DNA of 9,937 nucleotides, from contig JALHPH010000032.1 of assembly GCA_022842565.1 (NCBI GenBank), forward strand, positions 1 through 9,937, given 5' to 3'. This DNA comes from Fimbriimonadaceae bacterium (GTDB taxonomy: Bacteria; Armatimonadota; Fimbriimonadia; Fimbriimonadales; Fimbriimonadaceae). Positions 1 to 5,462 of the stretch are shown here, in pieces; the first letter of the stretch is position 1, and each line of letters opens with the position of its first letter. Position numbers and translations under genes: made by a program. Below the pieces are notes generated by a model. It saw nothing but the letters and a program-made list of their open reading frames with translations. It made no database searches and was not told the DNA's origin.

Positions 1-116
1 TAAAGCCCCATCTCCTCCCACTCCTTCAACAGGGCGGGCTCGCGCTCAGGGAGCCCCGCTTTCATCGGGATCGTCGCTTCTGAGTCGGGCAGATTAAGGG
101 TCGATTTGAAATCCAC
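1..116 (-). CDS. ileS: Isoleucyl-tRNA synthetase, N-terminal fragment (runs off left edge)
   Basis: Seen: 38 codons plus two bases on the minus strand from a GTG at 116-114. The peptide begins VDFKSTLNLP and continues with IPMKAGLPEREPALLKEWEE. Known: the IleRS N-terminus has the pattern DYKSTLNLPxTxFPMRxxLxKREPxxLxxW, and this matches it closely. The enzyme charges tRNA-Ile with isoleucine in the cytoplasm. The HIGH and KMSKS motifs and the editing domain lie outside the window. The gene starts 20 bp after the stop of the SPFH gene on the same strand, so the two may be co-transcribed. Start choice is uncertain: GTG is the only usual start codon in frame, but the Shine-Dalgarno-like AAAGG lies 16 nt upstream of it, and those 16 nt form a perfect small inverted repeat. 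An in-frame CTG four codons... three codons upstream of the GTG has better spacing (7 nt). Confidence 0.88.
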   Translation of the reverse strand, partial: MDFKSTLNLPDSEATIPMKAGLPEREPALLKEWEEMGL

Positions 117-132
117 TAGACTCAGAAGTCTA
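117..132 (-). promoter_or_regulatory. Small hairpin between the SD-like sequence and start codon of ileS
   Basis: Seen: on the minus strand TAGACT-TCTG-AGTCTA forms a perfect 6-bp stem with a 4-nt loop. It fills exactly the space between the AAAGG at 137-133 and the GTG at 116. Folding would bring the ribosome-binding sequence next to the start codon; leaving it unfolded gives a long 16-nt spacer. There is no run of T after it, so it is not a terminator. The stem has only two G-C pairs and is weak. Any role in translation of ileS is inference. Confidence 0.35.
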
Positions 133-136
133 CCTT

Positions 137-1138
137 TCAGGCCTGCTCGGGTTGAGCCGACCTTCGGGGCGGCGCGGGCACCGGGCCATGAGGGCCCCGC
201 TCAGTGCCAGCCACTTCCTGCGCCATCATCATGCCCTGCATCAGCTGGTCGGCATAAGAGTTCATGCTGTTCGGAGCGGTCGGAACAAAGATGACCTTGG
301 TTTTGTCACCCGATGAGATATCGCGAAGGGCATCGAAGTATTGGTTCATCAGCACCAGCCGCATCAGGTCGTTGGCGTCGGCGTTGGGCATCGCCTTTTT
401 TAGGCTCTCGACCGAAACCGAAAGGCCGCCCACGATGGCCTCGCGCTGTTTGGCGATACCTTCACCCTGCAAGCGCTTGGCTTCGGCGTCTGCCTCAGCT
501 TGAAGTACTGTCTTCAGCTTATGCGCTTCGCCTTCGTTCTGGGCAGCTTTCTTGGCATTTTCCGAGGCCATCACGGCGTTCAATGAGCGAACGACCTCGC
601 TGGCGGGCTGAATCTCGTTCACCAGCGAGTTGTGAATTTCGAAGCCAAATTCGGCCATGCGGAGCGAAAGTTGCTGATTGACGGCGTCGCCCACCGAATC
701 CTGGTGCTCAAAGATTTCTCTGAGTTCCATCTTGGCCACTTCGCCCCGAACGGTGTTCAGCACGAAGGCCGTGATCTGTTGTTCTGGCGCGGTGAGCTTG
801 TAGTAAGCATCTGCCACGCGCTCTGGCAGGATAGAGTATTGGACCCGGATCATGATGTCCACGAACACGTTGTCGCGGGTTTTGAACTGGCCGGGGATGT
901 CGAGTTCGCGGATACGCAGGTTCACGCGGCCCACCCGAATATCAACGAACGGGATGATGAAGTGAAGACCCGCGCGGGCCACCTTCTGGAATTTTCCTAG
1001 CCGTTGCACAATCACCGCTTCCTGTTGGCCCACGGTGAAGGCGCCCATGAAAACGAGAACCAGGACAAGTATTGCGAGGCAGGGGATGATCGCAGCGTAA
1101 TTGATGAGATTCGCTGAAGCCAAGAACGAGAGTGCCAT
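137..1138 (-). CDS. SPFH/band-7 domain membrane protein (stomatin/QmcA/HIR-like)
   Basis: The product is 333 residues, a usual length for the family. Residues 11-33 form one hydrophobic membrane segment. The SPFH domain follows at about 35-190: it starts with the typical VGQQEAVIVQRLGKF and GLHFIIPFVD motifs, and has TRDNVFVDIMIRVQY in the middle and VRGEVAKMELREIF later. Residues 190-235 are rich in Ala, Glu, Lys and Gln (ASENAKKAAQNEGEA and EAEAKRLQGEGIAKQREA) and should form the coiled-coil helix used for oligomer formation. The tail has a Met/Gln-rich stretch (298-308) and a Pro/Arg-rich end. Proteins of this kind form large membrane rings or scaffolds and often help membrane proteases or lipid microdomains; which applies here is not visible. 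ATG at 1138 is chosen because the membrane segment follows at once; no strong SD precedes it. The gene diverges from the MlaE-type gene and precedes ileS. Confidence 0.9.
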   Translation of the reverse strand: MALSFLASANLINYAAIIPCLAILVLVLVFMGAFTVGQQEAVIVQRLGKFQKVARAGLHFIIPFVDIRVGRVNLRIRELDIPGQFKTRDNVFVDIMIRVQYSILPERVADAYYKLTAPEQQITAFVLNTVRGEVAKMELREIFEHQDSVGDAVNQQLSLRMAEFGFEIHNSLVNEIQPASEVVRSLNAVMASENAKKAAQNEGEAHKLKTVLQAEADAEAKRLQGEGIAKQREAIVGGLSVSVESLKKAMPNADANDLMRLVLMNQYFDALRDISSGDKTKVIFVPTAPNSMNSYADQLMQGMMMAQEVAGTERGPHGPVPAPPRRSAQPEQA

Positions 1139-1174
1139 GTCTCATGTTACACGCCTTGGGGTCTCCTGGTTGCG

Positions 1175-1180
1175 TACAAT
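1175..1180 (+). promoter_or_regulatory. Possible -10 element for the mlaE-type gene (leaderless?)
   Basis: TACAAT differs from the TATAAT consensus by one base and ends 8 nt before the ATG at 1189. Transcription from it would start at or within a few bases of that ATG, and no Shine-Dalgarno is visible before the ATG, so a leaderless message would fit. Against it: the position 16-18 bp upstream holds no recognisable -35 sequence. Confidence 0.3.
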
Positions 1181-1188
1181 GCAGTTCA

Positions 1189-1926
1189 ATGGGTGGCCAA
1201 GTGCTGGAATTCGTGGGCGAATGTGCGCTCATCCTGTGGGACGCCCTAAAACGGCTGTTCCAAAAGCCGTTTGAATTCGCGGAACTCGCCCAGCAAATCT
1301 CCGTGATTGGCTTTGGGTCCATTCCCATTGTCGCGCTGACCACTTTCTTTTCTGGTTCGGTCCTGGCGCTCTATTCCACCGAAATCTTGGTGCGCTACGG
1401 AGCGAGCAGCCTGGCTGGCGCGGCCGTGGGGCTGGCGGTGACACGCGAAATTGCCCCCGTTCTGGCCGGACTTATGGTCGCGGCGCGGGCGGGGTCGGCC
1501 ATCGCGGCGCAACTCGGCACCATGGCCGTCACCGAGCAGATCGACGCGCTGAGGATGTTGGCGGTCCACCCGACTCGCTATCTCATCGTGCCCCGGCTGC
1601 TCGCCGCGATCATCGCTTTGCCGATGCTCACGCTCATCGGAAACTACGCAGGCATCGGCGGCGGGATGCTCATTTCGCGACTCAGCGGCGTGCCCGAAGC
1701 CTCGTTCACCCGGTCTTTGCAGCAGTTCGTCCAACCGTGGGATATGGTGGGTGGACTCATCAAAGCAGCGGTGTTCGCGCTCATCATCGCCATCGTGGCG
1801 TGCCGACAGGGCATGCGCACGGAGGGTGGCGCGGTCGGCGTTGGAAGAGCCACCACTTCGACGGTGGTCATCTCCATGGTGCTCATCTACGCAGCGAATT
1901 TCATCCTGGCTGGGCTCCTTTATTGA
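1189..1926 (+). CDS. mlaE: MlaE-family ABC transporter permease (lipid transport)
   Basis: The product is 245 residues from ATG 1189, normal for MlaE/YrbE permeases. The family core is clear: TREIAPVLAGLMVAAR (85-100), then SAIAAQLGTM (103-112) and TEQIDALRMLAVHP (115-128), the conserved cytoplasmic segment contacting the ATPase, followed by RYLIVPRLLA. About five or six hydrophobic segments are visible (roughly 37-62, 75-100, 133-165, 188-205, 222-243). Such permeases work with an ATPase (MlaF) and an MCE protein (MlaD) to move phospholipids between the inner and outer membranes. Neither partner is in the window. An in-frame ATG at 1132 would overlap the divergent SPFH gene and add 19 residues unlike the family (two Cys, two Pro), so 1189 is preferred. 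A GTG at 1201 is a further possibility. The gene symbol reflects family, not proven orthology. Confidence 0.9.
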   Translation: MGGQVLEFVGECALILWDALKRLFQKPFEFAELAQQISVIGFGSIPIVALTTFFSGSVLALYSTEILVRYGASSLAGAAVGLAVTREIAPVLAGLMVAARAGSAIAAQLGTMAVTEQIDALRMLAVHPTRYLIVPRLLAAIIALPMLTLIGNYAGIGGGMLISRLSGVPEASFTRSLQQFVQPWDMVGGLIKAAVFALIIAIVACRQGMRTEGGAVGVGRATTSTVVISMVLIYAANFILAGLLY

Positions 1927-1929
1927 TTC

Positions 1930-1946
1930 AAAGGGCCACTCTTTTT
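1930..1946 (+). terminator. Weak possible terminator after the mlaE-type gene
   Basis: AAAGGG and CTCTTT flank a 3-nt loop and can form a 6-bp stem with one G-T pair; the 3' arm runs into five T in a row. It begins 3 nt after the stop codon of the permease gene. The stem is short and A-T rich, so this is a weak call. Confidence 0.22.
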
Positions 1947-1963
1947 CCACGTTTGAACCGTTG

Positions 1964-1982
1964 ATTTGAGCAAACCTCAAGT
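1964..1982. repeat. Short inverted repeat upstream of the flagellar promoter
   Basis: TTGAG and CTCAA are perfect 5-bp arms around the 5-nt loop CAAAC; adding a T-G and an A-T pair outside extends the stem to 7 bp. The repeat lies about 20 bp before the -35 element of the sigma-28 promoter, in the 113-bp gap between the permease gene and flgF. It could be an operator half-site pair or chance; I do not recognise it as the site of any named regulator. Confidence 0.25.
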
Positions 1983-2002
1983 GGATTGTCAAGTTCTTGC
2001 CC

Positions 2003-2029
2003 TAAACCCGCAAGGATACGTGCCGATAC
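2003..2029 (+). promoter_or_regulatory. Sigma-28 (FliA/SigD-type) promoter for the flgF operon
   Basis: Seen: TAAA at 2003-2006, then 15 nt, then GCCGATAC at 2022-2029. Known: the sigma-28 consensus is TAAAGTTT-N11-GCCGATAA. The core -35 TAAA is perfect, spacing is exact and 7 of 8 bases of the -10 match. The expected start of transcription is about 6-7 nt after the -10, near 2035-2037, leaving only 3-5 nt before the flgF ATG at 2040. No sigma-70 pair with good spacing and no sigma-54 GG-N10-GC pair was found in the same gap. Confidence 0.75.
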
Positions 2030-2039
2030 ACATTGTGGG

Positions 2040-2768
2040 ATGAACCGTGGAATTTACACCGCCGCTACCGGCATGCAGATGGGTCAGCAATGGCTGGACG
2101 TCACTGCGAACAACCTTGCGAATATCTCGACCAAGGGGTTCAAGGCCGAGCGCATCGCATTCCAACAGGCATTTTCCCAAGAGCTCCGCTCGCACGCCGG
2201 GCTCGGACCAAGCATCGGTCGTATGAGCGCCGGGACCCAAACGGTCGGCTCGTTCACCCAATCGACAAAAGGCGCCGTGCAGCCCACGGGGAACCCGCTG
2301 GACGTTGCCCTGGAAGAAGAAAACGCACTCTTCGCGATCCAGACTTCGACGGGTGTTCAGTACACCCGCGACGGAGCCTTTACCAAGAATGAAGAGGGCC
2401 TGCTCGTCACACGGGACGGCTTCCCAGTTCTTGGTTCCGATGGCCGGACCATTACCCTTCCCACCGGCAAGGCTGGTTTTGAAGCAGGGGGAATGATCAC
2501 GGACGCCGAGGGCGTCCAGCGATCCCTCGGAGTCTATCAAGGCGATTTTTCGAAGCTCGGTGCGCACCGGTACGTGGCCGCTGGCCAGGTGACCGCCATC
2601 GACTCGCCCAAGATCACGGCCGGCGCGCTCGAAGGCTCGAACGTGGACGCTGTGGGCTCGATGGTCGAGATGATCAAAGTCCAGCGACTTTATGAAATGG
2701 CCCAACGCTCGGTGCAGCAGCAAGACGAAATGACCCAGCAGCTCATCCAGCGAATGGTCCAAGGCTAA
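2040..2768 (+). CDS. flgF: Flagellar proximal rod protein FlgF
   Basis: The product is 242 residues, typical of FlgF. The N-terminal rod helix carries ANNLANISTKGFK (23-35), the signature of the rod/hook family. The beta domain has GNPLDVAL (84-91) and YTRDGAF (108-114). The C-terminal helix starts after LEGSNVDAVGSMVEMIKVQR (197-216), the other family signature. It lacks the extra rod-specific insertion after about residue 46 that FlgG has, and it is the first of two paired rod genes, so FlgF fits better than FlgG. The protein is exported by the flagellar type III apparatus and polymerises as part of the rod crossing the periplasm. ATG 2040 is chosen because the family starts at M-N-R-G-I-Y; a TTG at 1986 in frame would lie upstream of the sigma-28 promoter. 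GTGGG just before the ATG is at best a poor SD. Confidence 0.93.
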   Translation: MNRGIYTAATGMQMGQQWLDVTANNLANISTKGFKAERIAFQQAFSQELRSHAGLGPSIGRMSAGTQTVGSFTQSTKGAVQPTGNPLDVALEEENALFAIQTSTGVQYTRDGAFTKNEEGLLVTRDGFPVLGSDGRTITLPTGKAGFEAGGMITDAEGVQRSLGVYQGDFSKLGAHRYVAAGQVTAIDSPKITAGALEGSNVDAVGSMVEMIKVQRLYEMAQRSVQQQDEMTQQLIQRMVQG

Positions 2769-2803
2769 GACATTTTTTGAACCCCTAGAGGAACCAAAGG
2801 AAC

Positions 2804-3592
2804 ATGGTACGCGCACTCATCACAGCAGGCACCGGCATGGTGGCCCAGCAAACAAATCTCGACGTGATCGCCAACAACTTGGCAAACGTCAATACCACCG
2901 CTTTCAAGCAGCAGCGGGCTGAATTCCAGGATGTCATGTATCAGACACTGCGGGCCTCGGGCGCAAGCACGGGCGGATCGACTTCGGCACCCACTGGCGT
3001 TCAGGTCGGTTTGGGCGCGAAGTTCGCGGGCAACGCCACGAGCCACGTGCAGGGTGGTCTGCAGGCGACTGGCAACCCATATGAAGTCGCCATCTCGGGC
3101 GAAGGATTCTTCAGCATCGAACTTCCTGATGGCTCTACGGGATACACCCGCGACGGTAGCTTCAAGCGCGATGCAAACGGTGACTTGGTGACTACCGACG
3201 GCTTCCGATTGCAGCCGCAAATCACGGTTCCCGTGAATGCCACGAGCTTTACGATTGGCCCCAACGGCCAGGTCACAGCGCAGATTCCTGGGGAATCTAA
3301 TCCCCGAACGCTCGGGACGATTCAGCTGAGCGTCTTCCCGAACCCCTCGGGCCTGACGCGCATCGGTCAGAACCTATACCAGGCGGGCGGCGCAAGTGGC
3401 GATCCTCAAACTGTGGACGCAGGCAGCGACGGCGCTGGAAGCTTGCAGGGAGGATTCCTTGAAGGTTCGAACGTGTCGATTGTCGAGGAAATGGTCCGCA
3501 TGATCTTGGCCCAACGCTCCTACGAAGTGAACTCGAAAGCGATCCAGACCGCGGACGACATGCTCAGCACCCTCAACCAGCTCAAGCGATAA
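2804..3592 (+). CDS. flgG: Flagellar distal rod protein FlgG
   Basis: The product is 262 residues, matching the usual FlgG length of about 260. ANNLANVNTTAFK (23-35) and the C-terminal EGSNVSIVEEMVRMILAQRS (220-239) are the two family signatures. Residues about 46-63, YQTLRASGASTGGSTSAP, match the FlgG-specific segment that makes the distal rod straight and stiff. The beta domain contains ISGEGFF (97-103), YTRDGSF (114-120), GFRLQPQI (133-140) and the FlgG hallmark VPxNATxxTIGxNGxV (142-157). FlgG forms the distal rod around which the P and L rings assemble; flgH and flgI lie downstream in the same operon. The gap from flgF is 35 bp and holds GAGGAA and AAAGGA, two SD-like sequences before the ATG. 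Confidence 0.96.
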   Translation: MVRALITAGTGMVAQQTNLDVIANNLANVNTTAFKQQRAEFQDVMYQTLRASGASTGGSTSAPTGVQVGLGAKFAGNATSHVQGGLQATGNPYEVAISGEGFFSIELPDGSTGYTRDGSFKRDANGDLVTTDGFRLQPQITVPVNATSFTIGPNGQVTAQIPGESNPRTLGTIQLSVFPNPSGLTRIGQNLYQAGGASGDPQTVDAGSDGAGSLQGGFLEGSNVSIVEEMVRMILAQRSYEVNSKAIQTADDMLSTLNQLKR

Positions 3593-3607
3593 GGAGCCCT
3601 TAACACC

Positions 3608-4846
3608 ATGTTGAATTCTCTAGTCCTTTCCATTCTTCTGAGCACGCCGAGCCTGGATGTCCGGGTCGATGGTGGTGCCTACTTACGGTTCCTGCGCGAG
3701 GGCCGCGTGGTGTATGGTCGCACAGCAAAGCTCAGCGTCCTCGAGGGTCGATTGGCGCACGAAAAAGGCTACCGCCTCATTCCAGAAATCCTGATTCCAA
3801 AGAACGCTACGGGCATTGAGATTTCGGAGGATGGGACCGTGCGTTCGCAGGTCGCCAGCCAGTGGATCATTTCTGGCCGCTTGGTTGTGGCTAAGTTTGC
3901 GAGTGCAGAGCCGGTTCCCGAATCGGACGGCATTGCAATTGCCAGCGACCGACCGACGCTTTTAACACTCAATGTTGAGAGCGGCATCAAGATCCTGGCG
4001 GGCGAAAACGCGGCGCTGGTGAGCTTCCGTGTGGTCGCATCCGAGTCGGTGGAGCGCCCCACGACTCCGGCCACAAAGCCACCCGTCAAGCCCGATCCGA
4101 AACCCGAAACCAAGCCTGAAACCAGGCCGCAGCCGCAGCCGATCATTCCTGGCACCCAAGCTGCCAAGGGCCTGAGCTATCCAGGCGAATTACGGCTCAA
4201 CCGCGACCGTGTCACGCTCGGCGACCTCTTTGACTTTTCTGCCATGCCGAACGGCGCAGAGCTGGCTGCAACACTGCTTGAAGCCGCTCCGCCACTTGGG
4301 CAAGTCCGCCGGATTGACCGCAGTCGCATCGAAATGAAGCTGCGACAATCGGGCATTGACATCGAGCGCAATCCGATCACCGGCCCGGAAGCCGTAGTCG
4401 TGACGCGCGCTTCGCAGATGATCACCCACGAAGTCCTGGCGGCGGAGGCACTGCAGGCACTGCGCTCCACGCTAGGCGAGAGCTTCCGCGTGACCGACAC
4501 CACCCGCGATCCAGGACCGTTGCGCGTGCCCGAGGGAACAGTGCGCTATTCGATTACGCAAACCCGGAATTCAGGCAACTCGGCGACGGTGACGCTCGAA
4601 GTGCTCGTGGACGACGTCCGCCACGCCAACCGACTGTTCCAGTACCGAATCGAGAGCCTGATCACGCTGCCGAAAGTCGGCTCGACGGTCGCGATCATCG
4701 CCCAGTCAGGCGGAGTGCGCATCGAGCTTCAGGGCCGAGTTCTGCGCGTGGACGCCGCCAACCAGACGGTGGAAGTGGAAACTCCCGAAAAGAACCGCTT
4801 GACCGGTCGGCTCGTCCGCGAGAATACGATTGAGGTGATTCTTTGA
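3608..4846 (+). CDS. flgA: FlgA, P-ring assembly chaperone, with an N-terminal FlgG-like domain
   Basis: The product is 412 residues, far longer than the usual FlgA (about 220). The C-terminal part, about 183-412, is FlgA-like: VTLGDLFDF, then an APPLGQVRRIDRSRIEMKLRQ-type stretch, VVVTRASQMIT, and an SAF-type end with SGGVRIELQGRVLRVDA and GRLVRENTIEV. FlgA is a periplasmic chaperone for FlgI, encoded two genes on. A short hydrophobic start (2-13) may act as an export signal but has no basic residue before it. Residues 16-99 resemble the beta domain of FlgG rather than any FlgA part I know: GYRLIPEILIPKNAT followed by IEISEDGTV aligns without gaps to FlgG 133-161, 13 of 29 identical. Residues 150-182 form a linker rich in Pro, Lys, Glu and Thr. 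The reading frame is continuous, so this is a true fusion. AAGGAG overlapping the flgG stop lies 11 nt before the ATG. Confidence 0.9.
   Translation: MLNSLVLSILLSTPSLDVRVDGGAYLRFLREGRVVYGRTAKLSVLEGRLAHEKGYRLIPEILIPKNATGIEISEDGTVRSQVASQWIISGRLVVAKFASAEPVPESDGIAIASDRPTLLTLNVESGIKILAGENAALVSFRVVASESVERPTTPATKPPVKPDPKPETKPETRPQPQPIIPGTQAAKGLSYPGELRLNRDRVTLGDLFDFSAMPNGAELAATLLEAAPPLGQVRRIDRSRIEMKLRQSGIDIERNPITGPEAVVVTRASQMITHEVLAAEALQALRSTLGESFRVTDTTRDPGPLRVPEGTVRYSITQTRNSGNSATVTLEVLVDDVRHANRLFQYRIESLITLPKVGSTVAIIAQSGGVRIELQGRVLRVDAANQTVEVETPEKNRLTGRLVRENTIEVIL
3653..3904 (+). other. FlgG-like beta domain fused to the N-terminus of FlgA
   Basis: Codons 16-99 of flgA. Aligned with FlgG codons from about 93 to 178, shared landmarks in order are: a DV/EV strand followed by GxG-type turn, a Y-x-R in the place of YTRDGSF, GRL matching GDL, then G[YF]RL, PxI, PxNAT, a conserved I, G and V and finally a basic-to-aromatic strand ending in KFAS versus VFPN. 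The rod-forming terminal helices of FlgG and the ANNLAN signature are absent, so the domain should not polymerise into the rod. Nucleotide identity to flgG is not obvious, so any duplication would be old. Confidence 0.72.
4055..4153 (+). other. Proline-rich linker in FlgA
   Basis: Codons 150-182 of flgA encode a low-complexity stretch with short repeated units of the kind K-P-E-T, K-P-D-P and P-Q-P-Q. It should be extended and flexible, joining the FlgG-like domain to the FlgA chaperone domain, as expected for a periplasmic tether. Confidence 0.8.
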
Positions 4847-5448
4847 GATTCCTTTCGCTGCTCATTGCCACCGCCGCTCTGACCATGCCCGCCGCCGCGC
4901 AGGTGGTGGATAAGGGAGAGGCTGGCGAATCGGGGTCGCTCTGGCAAAACGGTCGCAACCCTTTGCTGGACCGAACGGCCCGCGAGGCCGGCGACCTACT
5001 CACGATTTTGATCAGCGAGCAGACCGTAGCGACCTACGCCGCGAGCACCTCGGCGAACAAAGCCGATAACAATACGCTCGGATCGAACGTGCTGAACAGC
5101 CTTTTTGGTCTCCTGAAGCCAGCGCCGACCAGCAACGCAGCCAGCACCAACACGGGTCAGGGTTCGACCACCCAGAACGGCTCGCTGCGCGCACGACTCA
5201 CAGCTGAAGTGAAATCGATCACGCCAAGGGGTCACCTCATCATCGAAGGCACCCGCACGGTGGTCATCAATCAGCAAACCCAAATTTTTAAGCTCAGCGG
5301 CATTGTGCGGCGCGATGACATCGCTCCGGATAACAGCGTGCTGAGTGAATCGATGGCTCAAGCCGAGATCCGCCTGGAGGGGAAGGGCTCCATCGCCGAC
5401 CGCCAGCGCAAAGGCTTGCTCACGCAAGTGATTGACTGGCTCTTCTGA
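4843..5448 (+). CDS. flgH: Flagellar L-ring protein FlgH (no lipobox)
   Basis: The product is 201 residues, slightly short (E. coli FlgH is about 232). It starts with TTG, which overlaps the flgA stop as TTGA, with AGGTGA a few bases before. Residues 1-19 make a signal peptide with a likely signal peptidase I cut at PAAA-Q. Conserved FlgH features follow: GSLW (31-34), a D-R-T-A-R-E-A-G-D-L-L-T-I motif (43-55), LTAEVKSITPRGHLIIEG (119-136), INQQTQ (142-147), LSGIVRRDDIAPDNSVLS (151-168) and IRLEGKGSI near the end. FlgH forms the outer-membrane ring around the rod. In enterics it is a lipoprotein; here there is no cysteine in the signal region or anywhere in the protein, so the lipid anchor is missing. 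Confidence 0.94.
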   Translation: MRFLSLLIATAALTMPAAAQVVDKGEAGESGSLWQNGRNPLLDRTAREAGDLLTILISEQTVATYAASTSANKADNNTLGSNVLNSLFGLLKPAPTSNAASTNTGQGSTTQNGSLRARLTAEVKSITPRGHLIIEGTRTVVINQQTQIFKLSGIVRRDDIAPDNSVLSESMAQAEIRLEGKGSIADRQRKGLLTQVIDWLF

Positions 5449-5462
5449 CCAGGACGCACATT

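Noticed and set aside
1..15. Adapter sequence at the left edge
   Set aside because: The reverse complement of the TruSeq adapter start is not there; the left edge reads as genuine ileS coding sequence.
1132..1188. Upstream in-frame ATG extending the MlaE-type protein by 19 residues
   Set aside because: It would overlap the start of the SPFH gene and add residues unlike the family; the ATG at 1189 gives the usual length.
1983..2000. Possible sigma-54 promoter (GG ... TTGC) before flgF
   Set aside because: The GG and GC are 14 nt apart instead of the required 10, and the TGGCAC context is missing.
1989..2816. Long open frame on the minus strand opposite flgF (about 275 codons), and similar ones opposite mlaE (1246-1992) and flgN/flgK (7030-7806)
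   Set aside because: They are antisense to clear family members, have compositions rich in His, Arg and Asp typical of shadow frames, and show no recognisable domain.
5062..5069. Perfect sigma-28 -10 motif GCCGATAA inside flgH
   Set aside because: The position 15 nt upstream (5043-5046) reads GAGC instead of TAAA, and the site lies within well-conserved coding sequence; a chance match.
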